Notes: a model not told the origin generated them from the sequence alone. A DNA stretch of 48,362 bases from Kiritimatiellia bacterium (GCA_012103575.1 WLWN01000001.1:1628176-1676537), one strand, 5' to 3'. Shown: positions 27,387 through 37,685, numbered from the stretch's first letter. Translations and numbers: made by a program.

Positions 27387-27640
27387 TATAATTCTGGAAG
27401 TTCGTGTTCACTGCCTTTGCCAGAGCGTAGCTGATCAACCGCTTTACGCAAACGCCTTGCGTTCTTTGGGCTTCGCAGGAGATATGCCGTTTCCTCCATG
27501 GAAACGTAGTCCTCCAAGGACATCATCACAACGGCCTGATCTCGCCTTCGGGTGACAACAATGGGGTCATGATCATCACAAACACGTTGCATAGTCGTCG
27601 CTAAGCTCTCACGAGCTGCTGTGTAGGTTATTGTTTTCAT
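27386..27640 (-). CDS. yefM: YefM-family antitoxin
   Basis: 84 residues from ATG 27640 (MKTITYTAARESLATTM); a longer in-frame start at 27736 would run through the promoter region. The Phd/YefM N-terminal DNA-binding domain shows DHDPIVVTRRRDQAVVMMSLEDY and the C-terminal toxin-binding tail is ETAYLLRSPKNARRLRKAV. It neutralises YoeB and represses the operon. Confidence 0.94.
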   Translation of the reverse strand: MKTITYTAARESLATTMQRVCDDHDPIVVTRRRDQAVVMMSLEDYVSMEETAYLLRSPKNARRLRKAVDQLRSGKGSEHELPEL

Positions 27641-27653
27641 ATGGACACTATCC

Positions 27654-27659
27654 TGTACA
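27654..27659. promoter_or_regulatory. TGTACA, likely YefM operator core
   Basis: The palindrome TGTACA lies 14 bp before the yefM start. YefM of E. coli binds operator repeats with this core (family knowledge). A TTGCAC box about 15 bp further upstream could be a -35 element. Confidence 0.5.
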
Positions 27660-27834
27660 TAATCGTGTAGTGCAAGTTCTTTCTTTCTGTAGAACGATAT
27701 TTCTGAGGGTCGGCGCGTTAGCGGTGTGCCCAGCATGATGTTCAGCTAAGGAATCGCGCATAAATAAATTGAACAGAGTACCATTAATCACAATGGTATT
27801 CTATGCGACATTGCGTGAATGTTTGACGCGAAAA

Positions 27835-27857
27835 ACGCGTTTAACTGCCGGATCTAG
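27835..27857. repeat. Terminal remnant of the 163-bp MITE
   Basis: Matches the last 23 bp of the full copies with two substitutions. The other half of the element is absent. Confidence 0.7.
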
Positions 27858-28165
27858 GTTTATGCGCTTGGCGCAGTTGGTCCAAGGACGTGATCTGCTC
27901 GAAGAGTCCCTGCTTCGGGCTTTGGTTATTGCGGCAACCTCGCCCTCAATATCTGGCCTACCAGAGATTCGCACCAAGCTTAAGCAGCAGGTTTGATTAC
28001 ACCTTATTGGCCACAACAAGCCTGTGTCCCATCTATGGGCAACTCTGTCGTGGTTTCTTTGGACACCTTTTCTCTACATATTCCCTCCTGTCTAGGCTAT
28101 GGCTGGACTTCCACCAGCTAGCTAATCATCATGCTGGGCACACCGCGTGGTATTAACCGTTGTCC

Positions 28166-28525
28166 TCAATCGTCTTGTTCTCTTTTAGTTTGTGCTTTGA
28201 GGCTGTCACACAAACGTTTATTCTTGGCTGAAACTCGACGCAATTCATCGGGTGTGAGATTTCCATTTTCTGCAAGTTCCATAATTTCGAGATGATAGTG
28301 AAGGTACGTAACTAACGGAGGGAACCCACCCAAATTATTGGTTTTCAAAGCCAGATCGAGATGTTGTCGATAATCCTCAAGTGCAAGCTCTGTCACCATT
28401 CGCATTCGGTCACGCTTATTTTGTGAGCGTGTTTGTACGACGATTGTGATTATCGAGACCGCCCCACCGATTAAAGCACCAATTAAACCCGACAATAACG
28501 GTACGAATACTTTTGCTTCCCACAT
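28166..28525 (-). CDS. Single-pass membrane protein, unknown function
   Basis: 119 residues: N-terminal helix VFVPLLSGLIGALIGGAVSIITIVV followed by a basic QTRSQNKRDR stretch and a soluble helical region. This is a common layout for small anchored proteins in accessory regions; I cannot name a family. It is within the block between dapA and dapB. Confidence 0.6.
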   Translation of the reverse strand: MWEAKVFVPLLSGLIGALIGGAVSIITIVVQTRSQNKRDRMRMVTELALEDYRQHLDLALKTNNLGGFPPLVTYLHYHLEIMELAENGNLTPDELRRVSAKNKRLCDSLKAQTKREQDD

Positions 28526-28794
28526 TTAAATTTAAGTTCCTAATTTTTGATTGTTAAGAGAACGCCCGCCTTGAATTTCCGCGTGATGTCTTATTCTTAA
28601 GCAAGAACGTTAGACGCGATAAATTCGACGACATTGTTAGGCCTTATATCTATACGTTCTGTTTGCCAGCATTTCTGCTAGTGAGTCTTCAGAGTCATAA
28701 AGTGAATAAGCATTAATGTTCATTGCGTCTAGGTCAGCTAGAGCGCTTCACGATTGAGGTGTCGCGATGTAGCACGAAGAAAACCAGCCGATGA

Positions 28795-30011
28795 GAATTG
28801 TAATATCAAATGCCCAAAAGAAGATATTGTAAAACAGGAGTGTTCCATGCCGAAATCTTCTAGATTTGAAAACTCGACAGAAGACAAAAAAAGGAGAAAG
28901 ACATGGAACAAATCAAGAGTAGTATTCATCCCCGAAAAGGCAAGCATTTGACACAGAAAGAACGGATCGTGATTGAAACAATGCTCAAAAACCGAGGACG
29001 TCCTTTAGAGATAGCCAGCTATCTGAGAAGGCATCGTCGAACCATAGAGCGCGAAATCAAACGTGGGGAGGTAGAGCATTTCGATACAGAGCTGCGAAAG
29101 AAGAAAGCATACAGCAGTGATCGAGCCCAGGAATTTCATGATCTAAATGCGACGGCCAAGGGACCTGAGCTTAAGCTTGGAAAGCATCATGAAACGGCTG
29201 TGTTTATCAGCGAGCACATTCTTGTTCACAAACGCTCACCCGATGTGGTTGCTCCTTTGCTTAAACAAGAGCAGAGACCTGCAGCGGTGAGTACAAAAAC
29301 GCTGTATACCTATATTGACCAAGGTCTCATCCCGGGGGTGAGCAACGAGTCCCTATGGGAAAAACGAAAACGGATAAAACGAAAAAGACGTGCTATTAAG
29401 CGGGTTAAAAAGCAACATGCCCGAAGGACCAGTATCGAAAAACGACCTAAGACCGTAGAAAAACGCGAGGAATCTGGGCACTGGGAATTGGATTTGATCG
29501 TCGGCGGAAAAGGAACTTCAAAACCGGTTTTAATGACGTTAGTAGAAAGAAAGACCCGAATGCTAAGGGTGAGAAAACTTTCGGATAAAACACAGGCATC
29601 GGTTCTGCAGGCCCTCAAAGCGATCGAAAGATCGATGGGAGTTGGCCCATTCAGATCGATGTTCAAGTCGATTACAGCCGATAACGGGAGCGAGTTTCTC
29701 GACGTGGAGCAGATGGAACGTTCCGGATTTAGCAAAAAGAGACGTGTTAAACTCTATTATGCTCACCCGTATTCTTCCTGGGAACGAGGCTCCAACGAAA
29801 ATGCCAACCGTATGGTTCGTCGTTTCGTCGCCAAAGGAGACAACATCGGAAAATATACCATCGACCGTATTGGTGAGATTGAAAAATGGATTAACAACTA
29901 TCCTCGCAAGATCCTAGAATACAAACCCGCACAGGAGTGTTTCGATTTGGAGATCGCCGCATGAACAGAAGCTCTCAGGTCCATTTTTTGCGGCATTTAA
30001 TTTTACAATCC
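28795..30011 (+). mobile_element. IS30-family element inserted in IS630 copy 2
   Basis: About 21-bp imperfect inverted repeats (GAATTGTAATATCAAATGCC on the left; complement of GGCATTTAATTTTACAATCC on the right) flank one intact transposase gene. Confidence 0.85.
28903..29964 (+). CDS. IS30-family transposase, intact
   Basis: 353 residues. N-terminal helix-turn-helix (LTQKERIVIETMLKNRGRPL, IASYLRRHRRTIEREIKRG), a basic linker, and an integrase-type core with DDE residues: HWELDLIVGGKG, SITADNGSEFLD, and SSWERGSNENANRMVRRF. No stop or frameshift, so it is one of two insertion sequences here that could still be active. Confidence 0.95.
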   Translation: MEQIKSSIHPRKGKHLTQKERIVIETMLKNRGRPLEIASYLRRHRRTIEREIKRGEVEHFDTELRKKKAYSSDRAQEFHDLNATAKGPELKLGKHHETAVFISEHILVHKRSPDVVAPLLKQEQRPAAVSTKTLYTYIDQGLIPGVSNESLWEKRKRIKRKRRAIKRVKKQHARRTSIEKRPKTVEKREESGHWELDLIVGGKGTSKPVLMTLVERKTRMLRVRKLSDKTQASVLQALKAIERSMGVGPFRSMFKSITADNGSEFLDVEQMERSGFSKKRRVKLYYAHPYSSWERGSNENANRMVRRFVAKGDNIGKYTIDRIGEIEKWINNYPRKILEYKPAQECFDLEIAA

Positions 30012-30907
30012 ACCGTCGGGAGAAACCTCTTCGAACGCTTGTGTGATCGCTTCAGATAGTTCCTGCTGACTGCGGGCTGCAAGGCTGCCCAACCGATTCT
30101 TTATCTTGCCCCATATTTTTTCAATGGGGTTGGAATCGGGGCTGTAGGGTGGAAGGAATCTTACATGGGCCCCACATGACTCAATGAGTTCAATGACCTT
30201 GGGATTGTGATGGACGCGAAGATTGTCCATGATGACGATGTCTTCAGGTGAAAGAGTCGGGAGAAGAACCCGGCGAATATATTCTCCAAAAACAGCCGTG
30301 TCTGTCGCCCCCTCTCCCTCTCCCTCCATGGCCGCTGTTGTTCCGTCCAGGCGGACCGAAGAAATCAAGGTGGTGGTACACCAATGTCCATGAGACGTTT
30401 TGGCAAAAAGCCTGTTCCCGCCCAACGCCCGGCCCCGCAGACGAGTCATATTCGTTTTCGCCCCGGATTCATCAATAAAGACAAGGCGACTTGGATCAAG
30501 TTTGGCCACCTCTTGGATCCACTGCTTTCTCAAGAGATTTACATCCGCCCGGTCCTGCTCGCTGGCATGAAGCGTTTCTTTTATATCGGGAGCCCAACCG
30601 ATTCAACGCCCGCTGTACGGCCATGATCGACCCTTTCACGCCGCTCATGTTCTTGAGTTCTTCAAGCGTTGCCGGGATGTTTGCCCACCAGTTGAGCCAA
30701 CGCCTTGAGCTGCTTTCCGCTGTAGAGGGCCTGACGATGCCCACGCGATCGGGGAGCGGTCTGTCCGGTTTCGTTGAAACGAGAGAGCCCACGCTGAAAC
30801 GTTCTAAGATCTACACGATAAGAAGATGCGATATCGGCCTGGGAACCTTTGCCCATTTTGTAGGCATCTATCGCACGCCGCCGGATTTCTGCTGTTGCTA
30901 TACTCGT
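30003..30907 (-). pseudogene. IS630 transposase, copy 2, frameshifted and 3'-truncated by IS30
   Basis: The start codon of copy 1 (ATG AGT) is ACG AGT here (30907). The helix-turn-helix part runs GKGSQADIASSYRVDLRTFQ, then the frame changes near 30670 and again at the A-rich site shared with copy 1 (about 30587). The catalytic part VFIDESGAKTNMTR, IVIMDNLRVHH and PYSPDSNPIEKIWGKIK is intact up to SPDGG, where IS30 cuts it. Confidence 0.88.
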
Positions 30908-30969
30908 GTCATGGAGTATAGATCTTCTAGAGAGGCATTTTAATCGTTAAATGCTCTAGTGCTTCCTCT

Positions 30970-31185
30970 CTAATGGATGATAGCAATCAATACGTATTTA
31001 GTGAGTTCGTCTTGACCATCATCAGAGGCTGAAAAGGCATCGTCATGGTTTGAATAATACCATTCACTTAAACTTTTTTTTACAGAAAGTATATTCAGCT
31101 TGTTGTAGATAGTGACGTTTGTGTGTTCTAATTGTTGGTTAGCATGAAACGATTGTAGACTTTTCAGAATTTCCGCTCTTTCCAT
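30970..31185 (-). CDS. Short hypothetical protein
   Basis: 71 residues (MERAEILKSLQSFHANQQLE...), ending 11 bp before the IS630 end. No family recognised; Tyr- and Ser-rich middle, no membrane helix. It may be the surviving part of a larger gene. Confidence 0.35.
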   Translation of the reverse strand: MERAEILKSLQSFHANQQLEHTNVTIYNKLNILSVKKSLSEWYYSNHDDAFSASDDGQDELTKYVLIAIIH

Positions 31186-31210
31186 TTCTAGAATATTCTT
31201 GATACATATA

Positions 31211-31373
31211 CCTGGATCCGTCAGTTAAACGTGGGATTTCTGTGCGAATGCTTTGGAGGCAAAAGGTTGCAAAAAAACGCAGACGCACCCGCTGGGTGCG
31301 TCGAGGCTTTTTTGTAATTCCTTTTGGCCCAAATGGTTCGTGCAGAAAACTGCGTTTAACTGACGGATCTAGG
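31211..31373 (-). mobile_element. 163-bp palindromic MITE, copy 3
   Basis: Same orientation and almost the same sequence as copy 1, with one end mutated (GGATCTAGG). The flanks are AT-rich (CATATA / TAAACG) with no certain duplication. It lies downstream of dapA, in the block between dapA and dapB. The 260 bp from here to dapA hold no gene I can support. Confidence 0.9.
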
Positions 31374-31633
31374 TAAACGTCATATTTTTAGCTCTTATGC
31401 TAAAAGGTGTGAAATCTCTCAATCAAAAAAACATCTTTATTCCTTAGATCTTTAACGTACAGATGATGTAATGGCCCAGTGGTTATTTTGAAGTTTTGGA
31501 AGAATCCGGAGCTACAGCAAAACTCCTTCGTTTCTATGCCTATGGGGTTCGACAGTTTTTTAATCATGAACGTGGAAACCGCAGATGCCGGGATGTAGAT
31601 GTGGACTTAAACGATATCACTCATTATACTATA

Positions 31634-32509
31634 TTAGCTTATACCTTTAATGCCAAAGTCCGTTATAGCTTCCTTCAGCACAGCTTTCTTTTCACGACCC
31701 ATTTCACAAAGAGGTAAACGGTAAATCTCCTCAATTTTACCCACCATCGCTAACGCCGCCTTTACAGGAACAGGATTCGTTTCAATAAAAAGATCTGTAA
31801 ATAAACGATACAGCTGTGCATGTGATCTTTGGGCCTGTTCCCAACGTCCTTTCAATGCATGGTGAACCATATCTGTTACCTCTTGTGGTGCTATATTAGA
31901 GACGACACTAATAACGCCCACACTCCCAACAACCATCATGGGGAGTGTCAAGGCATCGTCCCCTGAAAGAACCGTCAGATCGCAGGCCTGAACATATTGG
32001 CTAACTCGGTCGACATCTCCGGCTGCTTCTTTAATCGCTACAATATTTGGATCTTGCGCCAATTCCACTACTAGATCCAACGAAAGTTCACGGCCCGTCC
32101 GTCCAGGTATGTTATAGAGAACAACGGGAAGACCGATTTCCGCTACGGTTCTAAAATGTTGTATAAGTCCCTCTCGGCTCGGTTTATTATAATAAGGGGT
32201 GATTTGTAAGGTTCCATGGGCACCTACTTCTTTTGCGTGTTGAGTTAACTCAACCGCTTCAGCTGTTGAGTTGCCTCCTGTTCCCGCTATAATCTTTAGA
32301 TGGCCCTTTGAAAATTCGACCACCCTTTCAATCACCTTTTTATGTTCGTCAAACTCAAGCGTGGGCGATTCACCCGTAGTCCCAACGGGAACTAGTCCGT
32401 CCACGTGACCCGCAATCTGAGACTCGACAAGCTGTTGAAGCGTGTCGTAATCAACGTTGCCTGCTGTATTAAAAGGTGTAACTAATGCTGTATATACGCC
32501 TGTAAACAT
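31634..32509 (-). CDS. dapA: 4-hydroxy-tetrahydrodipicolinate synthase
   Basis: 291 residues. Condenses pyruvate with aspartate semialdehyde. Schiff-base Lys in PNIVAIKEAAGD, Tyr in VVLYNIPGRTG, the substrate loop PVGTTGESPTL and TPYYNKPSREG. Length is normal. An IS30 element lies between it and lysA upstream. Confidence 0.97.
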   Translation of the reverse strand: MFTGVYTALVTPFNTAGNVDYDTLQQLVESQIAGHVDGLVPVGTTGESPTLEFDEHKKVIERVVEFSKGHLKIIAGTGGNSTAEAVELTQHAKEVGAHGTLQITPYYNKPSREGLIQHFRTVAEIGLPVVLYNIPGRTGRELSLDLVVELAQDPNIVAIKEAAGDVDRVSQYVQACDLTVLSGDDALTLPMMVVGSVGVISVVSNIAPQEVTDMVHHALKGRWEQAQRSHAQLYRLFTDLFIETNPVPVKAALAMVGKIEEIYRLPLCEMGREKKAVLKEAITDFGIKGIS

Positions 32510-32579
32510 AATCTGTCCTCTCGTTTAAACATTCCAATGTATGGACCTGTTTTTATAGGTGTTTCCCAAAGATGCAGAC

Positions 32580-33536
32580 TCAACTTACAAGTGCAAAACC
32601 GAAGCTGTCCATCATTTCTTTGGGCGTTCTATATTCTAAGCATTTTCTCGGTCTATTATTCAGTAACTCCACAGCCCATCTCAACTGAGCGGAGCTGTGG
32701 GCAGCAAAGTCGGTTTTCTTCGGGAAAAACTGGCGAAGCAAACCATTCGTATTTTCGTTGGTCCCTCTTTGCCAAGGGTTTCTCCCTTCAGCAAAGAAAA
32801 TGGGGGTTGCTATTTTTTTCTGTAGTTTAGCATGGCTGGCAAACTCCATGCCATTATCTACAGTCACCGTTTTACAGGGGAGCCCTGAATCAGCGAACTG
32901 AGGTACGGAACGGTTGACCGATTCGGCATTGCATCGAGGTAAAAGATCGGCGATGAGATATCGAGTCGCTCGATCTACTAGAGTGACTACACAGGCCTCT
33001 TTTCTCGTTTGGCCCTGAATAGTGTCACCTTCCCAATGGCCTGCCACCTTGCGACTTTCACCCTCTTCGGGGCGTTGGTCAATCATCGTTTGGTTGTGTA
33101 TACGTGAATGGCTTTTCCGAGTCGCTCGTTTTTTCTTTCCGGGGCCACGCAGGTATTTTCGGTAGCCAGCCCCTCTTGGACTGTACAAGTAGCGGTAGAT
33201 CGTCATTCGACTGATGGGAGGGTCACCTTCTAGCTTTCTTCGACCTTCAATCTGTTCTGGAGACCAATACTTCGCCAGGAGAGTCTCCACTTGTTCTTTG
33301 CTAGCTCCCATCACTTTTTGAGGCTTTCGAGCTAGCTGTAATCGGCTTTGAGCCAGGCCATTTGCGGGTCTTGGGTAATAGCGGCCACGGACTCGATTAC
33401 GGCGAAATTCGCGCCAAATAGTCGAGGGGGATCGGCCCAGGTGACGGCCAATTTGAGATAAGCTATATTTTTCTTTTAGCATCTGGGCTATCACTTCTCG
33501 TTCATAACGGTTTAAATGTTCGTAGGTTCGTGGCAT
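32580..33536 (-). CDS. IS30-family transposase, intact
   Basis: 318 residues, a different subgroup from the one at 28903. Helix-turn-helix YSLSQIGRHLGRSPSTIWREFRR; DDE core with AGHWEGDTIQGQ, TVTVDNGMEFASH and NPWQRGTNENTNGLLRQFFPK, all classic IS30 signatures. Frame open throughout. Confidence 0.96.
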   Translation of the reverse strand: MPRTYEHLNRYEREVIAQMLKEKYSLSQIGRHLGRSPSTIWREFRRNRVRGRYYPRPANGLAQSRLQLARKPQKVMGASKEQVETLLAKYWSPEQIEGRRKLEGDPPISRMTIYRYLYSPRGAGYRKYLRGPGKKKRATRKSHSRIHNQTMIDQRPEEGESRKVAGHWEGDTIQGQTRKEACVVTLVDRATRYLIADLLPRCNAESVNRSVPQFADSGLPCKTVTVDNGMEFASHAKLQKKIATPIFFAEGRNPWQRGTNENTNGLLRQFFPKKTDFAAHSSAQLRWAVELLNNRPRKCLEYRTPKEMMDSFGFALVS

Positions 33537-33605
33537 TCTATGTTCTCCTTTGGGGAGGGTCAGATACCCAAAGAATGAACTATGCTGCGGACCTTTGCAC
33601 TTGTA
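32580..33605 (-). mobile_element. Second IS30-family element, between lysA and dapA
   Basis: A 12-bp inverted repeat, TACAAGTGCAAA at 32586-32597 and its complement at 33594-33605, surrounds an intact transposase gene whose stop lies just outside the left repeat. It separates lysA (ends 33661) from dapA (starts 32509) and could reduce dapA expression. Confidence 0.82.
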
Positions 33606-33660
33606 TTGTTACTCTACCAATGGAACTTTTTTCTGCGCCGATTTCCTAGCCGTGGACGTT

Positions 33661-34914
33661 TTACATCCATTCCGGGAGCGTTTCGCCCTTTACCAAATCT
33701 TCCCGCGTTTGACGTTTCCGCACACACTCGCTTTGCGTGCCATTTACCATTACTTCAGCGGCATGCGGCCGACTGTTATAGTTAGAAGCCATGACAAAAC
33801 CATAGGCGCCCGCACTCATAATCGCTACGAGATCACCTTGACACACATCAGGTAACTCTCGATCCACGGCAAAAAAGTCGCCGGATTCACATATCGGCCC
33901 CACAAGGTCACCAAATACCATTTCTGGACTCTGTTGAACAGGAAGCACTTCGTGGTAGGCCTCGTACAATGAAGGCCGAATCAGATCATTCATGGCGGCA
34001 TCGGCCACTATAAATTTTTTGAATGCGTTTTGTTTTACATATTCTATGCGCGTAACGAGGATCCCTCCGTTTCCTGTCAAAAACCGTCCTGGTTCTATGC
34101 CAACGGTTAATCCCAATTTTTTGAGAGGAGGCACAACCGCTTCAGCAAATTCTGTGGGTGTCGGCGCATTTTGATTTGACCTGTAATTAATACCTAGCCC
34201 CCCACCTATATCAATATGTTTAAAGGAAGGATAACGGGTTTTGAGAGTATCGCATAATGGACGGACCTTTTCGAGTGCTTCGACGTAGGGAGCCGTTGTC
34301 ATAAGGGGCGACCCTAAATGCATATGAACCCCAGTGATCTCCAATCCGGGCAGGGAAGCCGCATGCTCATACGCTTTCACAGCCCGCTCAAGATCAACGC
34401 CAAACTTATTCTCTTTTTTCCCCGTACTGGTGTATTTATGTGTTTTAGGATCGACATCCGGATTGACCCGAATGGCGATACGCCCGATTTTCCCTAAACG
34501 CTGCGCACTAGCGGAGATTCGTTCTAATTCAGGTTCTGACTCAACCGTAAAATAGAGAATATCTTCCTGAAGCGCATATTCAATTTCCGCGACTGATTTT
34601 CCGACACCGGCAAATACAATTTTTGATGCATCGACACCCGCGCGACGTGCTCGATAAAGCTCACCACCCGACACAACATCGGCGCCGGCCCCTTGTTGGG
34701 CAAACGCTTGGATAACCGCCATATTTGTATTGGCTTTTACCGCATAGAAAATAAAAGGATTGATGGCAGCCATGGCCTCAGACAGCGCCCGATACTGGTC
34801 TACGAGATGTGTATGGCTATATATGTATAGAGGAGTGCCATGTGTCTCAACTAAGACACGAACCGGTATTTGTTCAGCGTGTAACTCTTTGTTCTTGTAG
34901 GAAAAAGCATTCAT
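33661..34914 (-). CDS. lysA: Diaminopimelate decarboxylase
   Basis: 417 residues from ATG 34914 (MNAFSYKNKELHAEQIPV); the ATG 45 bases earlier overlaps the lpd side and lacks family similarity. PLP Lys in FYAVKANTN, GADVVSGGEL, HMHLGSPL, DIGGGLGINY, EPGRFLTGNGG, and the partner-subunit Cys in CESGDFFA. Last step of lysine synthesis. It follows lpd by 54 bp. Confidence 0.96.
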   Translation of the reverse strand: MNAFSYKNKELHAEQIPVRVLVETHGTPLYIYSHTHLVDQYRALSEAMAAINPFIFYAVKANTNMAVIQAFAQQGAGADVVSGGELYRARRAGVDASKIVFAGVGKSVAEIEYALQEDILYFTVESEPELERISASAQRLGKIGRIAIRVNPDVDPKTHKYTSTGKKENKFGVDLERAVKAYEHAASLPGLEITGVHMHLGSPLMTTAPYVEALEKVRPLCDTLKTRYPSFKHIDIGGGLGINYRSNQNAPTPTEFAEAVVPPLKKLGLTVGIEPGRFLTGNGGILVTRIEYVKQNAFKKFIVADAAMNDLIRPSLYEAYHEVLPVQQSPEMVFGDLVGPICESGDFFAVDRELPDVCQGDLVAIMSAGAYGFVMASNYNSRPHAAEVMVNGTQSECVRKRQTREDLVKGETLPEWM

Positions 34915-34968
34915 AATACCGATGTGCGTTTTGATCGCGCCTCTCTTAATCTTTGACAATAAGGTGGG

Positions 34969-36390
34969 CTACATATGTAAGGCTCGGTCATCTACAGCAA
35001 GAGCCGCTTCGTGGATCGCTTCAGAAATTGTGGGATGTGCATGAACAATACGCGCGATATCCTCTGCGCTCGCCTTATATTCCATCGCGAAAACCCCTTC
35101 AGTAATGAGTTCCGACGCGAAAGGACCAAATATATGTACGCCCAAAATTTCATCGGTGTGAACCTCAGAAATGACTTTAACAAGTCCGGTCTGTTCCTCC
35201 ATGGCTAATGCACGACCATTTGCTTTTAACGGAAAAACCCCAACTCGATATTCCTTGGCAGCGGCTTTGAGTTCCTTCTCTGTTTTTCCGACCCATGCAA
35301 TCTCAGGCCAGGTATAAACAACCCAAGGGATTGTTTCATAGTTAATCTGTGCTTTATGTCCAGCAATGCGTTCGGCAACCATCGTGCCTTCTTCAGACCC
35401 TTTATGGGCAAGCATAGGACCTCGTACAACATCTCCTACGGCATAAATGTTGGGTATACTGGTAGAACAATATTCATCTACATGAATGTATCCACTTTCA
35501 TCCATATAGAGATCCACTTCATCCGCTATAAGCCCTTCCGTATTTGGTTTACGGCCTACCGCCACAACCAAACGATCTACGGTTAGGGTGTGGCTTCCTT
35601 CTTTGTCTTCGTATTCTATGGTTAAATCTTTTTTGTTTTCCTCTACGGAACGGACTAATGCTCCCAATTTTATATCAAGTCCCTGTTTTTTAAATGTTCT
35701 TAAAGATTCTCGAGAAATTTGTTCATCGACAAAGAAAAGGAAATCTTCCATGGCTTCAAGAATCGTCACTTCAGACCCTAAACGACTCCACACAGACCCC
35801 ATTTCAAGTCCAATGACCCCACCTCCGACAATGCCCAAGCGGTTGGGAACTTCTCGGAATTCTAAAGCGCCTGTTGAGTCAACGATCATGTTGCGATCAA
35901 TCGGAATCGTGGGAAGAGGTCGGGGTACGGAACCGGTGGCAATAATGATGTGATCTGCTTCCACGATCATCGGCCCATGACTTTCATGACGAGATTGGAT
36001 CTTTACTTGTTTATTGGATATTAATCTCCCGTGTCCTTTGAGCCACGTGACTTCATTTTTTTTAAAGAGCATTTCTATGCCCTGTGTAAGTTTTTGGACA
36101 ATGCCGTCTTTACGTTTAACCATAGCATCGAGTTCGAGCGTACACTCTTTTATATGGATGCCATGGGCGCTAAGATCGTGTTGGGCTTGGTAATAATGTT
36201 CAGAAGAATCCAATAAGGCCTTGGAGGGGATACACCCAACATTTAGGCAGGTTCCACCTAACACAGGTTTATTTTCTTTATTGATCCATTGTTCTATGCA
36301 AGCGGTTTTTAGGCCCAACTGAGCAGCACGTATAGCCGCGACATAACCTGCAGGTCCTGCGCCGATGACAACAACATCAAATTTACTCAT
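34969..36390 (-). CDS. lpdA: Dihydrolipoyl dehydrogenase (E3)
   Basis: 473 residues. FAD site VVVIGAGPAGYVAAIRAAQLG, redox disulfide GGTCLNVGCIPSKAL, NAD site LGIVGGGVIGLEMG, ANIYAVGDV-like NIYAVGDVVRGPMLAHKG, and the C-terminal His-Glu dyad HAHPTISEAIHEA. Reoxidises lipoyl groups of SucB, and possibly of GcvH. It follows sucB by 14 bp, so the three genes form one operon. Confidence 0.97.
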   Translation of the reverse strand: MSKFDVVVIGAGPAGYVAAIRAAQLGLKTACIEQWINKENKPVLGGTCLNVGCIPSKALLDSSEHYYQAQHDLSAHGIHIKECTLELDAMVKRKDGIVQKLTQGIEMLFKKNEVTWLKGHGRLISNKQVKIQSRHESHGPMIVEADHIIIATGSVPRPLPTIPIDRNMIVDSTGALEFREVPNRLGIVGGGVIGLEMGSVWSRLGSEVTILEAMEDFLFFVDEQISRESLRTFKKQGLDIKLGALVRSVEENKKDLTIEYEDKEGSHTLTVDRLVVAVGRKPNTEGLIADEVDLYMDESGYIHVDEYCSTSIPNIYAVGDVVRGPMLAHKGSEEGTMVAERIAGHKAQINYETIPWVVYTWPEIAWVGKTEKELKAAAKEYRVGVFPLKANGRALAMEEQTGLVKVISEVHTDEILGVHIFGPFASELITEGVFAMEYKASAEDIARIVHAHPTISEAIHEAALAVDDRALHM

Positions 36391-36404
36391 GTGTTTTATC
36401 CTTC

Positions 36405-37685
36405 TTAAATGTTCAAAAGCATTCTAGACGGGTCTTCTAGCCGTTCTTTTATCATGACTAAGAAGGACACTGCTTCACGTCCATCGACAAGGCGATGATC
36501 ATAAGATAAGGCAAGATACATGATAGGTCGAATCACCACTTCCCCATTTTCCGCTACAGGTCGTTCCTCAATTTTATGCATGCCAAGGATACCGCTTTGT
36601 GGAGGATTTAATATGGGGGTAGAAAGAAATGATCCAAATATGCCACCGTTTGTTATAGTAAATGTACCCCCCGTTAATTCTTCAATAGTGAGTTGTCCTT
36701 CCTTCGCACGATGTCCAAATGTTTTTATATGCTGTTCGATTTCAGCATAGGTCAATTGATCTACGTTTCGAAGAACAGGAACAACGAGTCCCCGAGGCGG
36801 ACTGACCGCTATACCAATATCATAATAACCGTGATATACAATATCTTGGCCATCGATAGAGGCATTGATAACAGGAAACTGTTTTAGGGCTTCTACTGTC
36901 GCTTTGACAAAAAACGACATGAAACCCAGTTTGACCCCATGTGCTTTTTCGAAGACATCTCGGTATCGTTTTCTTAGCTCGATGACAGGTTGCATATTGA
37001 CTTCGTTAAACGTTGTTAATAACGCCGCCGTTTGTTGGACCTGTACAAGGCGTTCTGCCACACGAGCACGTAAGCGGGTCATGGGCAAGCGTTTGTCAGG
37101 TCGATCTCCTGGTATATCAAAAGGCATGATGGTGTGTACGCTAGGTTCAGGAGGCTGTGGAGACAATGAGCTTTGGGGTACAGGAGACATGGAAGAAGAT
37201 GATGCGATATGGCCTGTGATATCCGCTTTGGTAATGCGTCCATCTTTTCCCGTCCCTTCGATGGAGGACAGGTCTAGGCCATGTTCTTCAGCAAGTTTTT
37301 TAGCGGCTGGACTTAAGGTCTCCGGCTTTTCGCGCGAGTCATTTTGAGGAAATTTTTCTTCAATGGATTTCGGTGATATTTTTTCTGGAATAGGCGCTAT
37401 TTCTGCTTTTGACTTCACGTGACTATCCTTTTTCGAAATAGCCTCCCCCTGAGGGTCTATCATACCCAAGACCTCTCCTTGGACGAGCGTGTCCCCCTGT
37501 TTTTTGTTGATTTTTGTGAGAATACCCGCTTCTTGAGCCGCAACTTCAAGCACGACTTTATCCGTTTCTATGTCAGCTATCTTTTCGTCGCGCTCAACAG
37601 GTTCTCCTTCATTTTTGTACCATGTCATCAGGGTCGCCTCTTCTACGGACTCGGGAAGACTATTCAATTTTACTTCGATAGACAT
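36405..37685 (-). CDS. sucB: 2-oxoglutarate dehydrogenase E2, dihydrolipoyl succinyltransferase
   Basis: 426 residues from ATG 37685 ([19 protein letters not shown]); a longer frame overlapping sucA is unlikely. The lipoyl domain (1-80) has ETDKVVLEV with the lipoyl Lys. After a charged linker, the E3/E1-binding domain is [20 protein letters not shown]. The catalytic domain ends with [16 protein letters not shown] (active-site His and Asp) and shows [13 protein letters not shown]. It lies 17 bp after sucA. Confidence 0.97.
   Translation of the reverse strand: MSIEVKLNSLPESVEEATLMTWYKNEGEPVERDEKIADIETDKVVLEVAAQEAGILTKINKKQGDTLVQGEVLGMIDPQGEAISKKDSHVKSKAEIAPIPEKISPKSIEEKFPQNDSREKPETLSPAAKKLAEEHGLDLSSIEGTGKDGRITKADITGHIASSSSMSPVPQSSLSPQPPEPSVHTIMPFDIPGDRPDKRLPMTRLRARVAERLVQVQQTAALLTTFNEVNMQPVIELRKRYRDVFEKAHGVKLGFMSFFVKATVEALKQFPVINASIDGQDIVYHGYYDIGIAVSPPRGLVVPVLRNVDQLTYAEIEQHIKTFGHRAKEGQLTIEELTGGTFTITNGGIFGSFLSTPILNPPQSGILGMHKIEERPVAENGEVVIRPIMYLALSYDHRLVDGREAVSFLVMIKERLEDPSRMLLNI

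Larger units (their letters stand above)
27641..28165. other. Gene-poor stretch with MITE end remnant
   Basis: Contains the yefM promoter side and, at 27835-27857, a 23-bp piece matching the right end of the palindromic MITE (GTTTAACTGCCGGATCTAGG). The remainder to 28165 has only short open frames that resemble nothing I know. Confidence 0.55.
28739..30958 (-). mobile_element. IS630-family element, copy 2, split by IS30
   Basis: The transposase-3' end lies at 28739-28794 and the rest at 30012-30958, with an IS30 element between. The outer ends end in TA and match the ends of copy 1. Copy 2 keeps the 20 bp lost from copy 1. Confidence 0.9.

Noticed and set aside
27890..28156. 88-codon frame on the plus strand
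   Set aside because: No start signal, no recognisable family, odd composition; likely chance.
31496..31717. 73-codon frame beside dapA
   Set aside because: It overlaps the dapA 3' end on the other strand and resembles nothing known.
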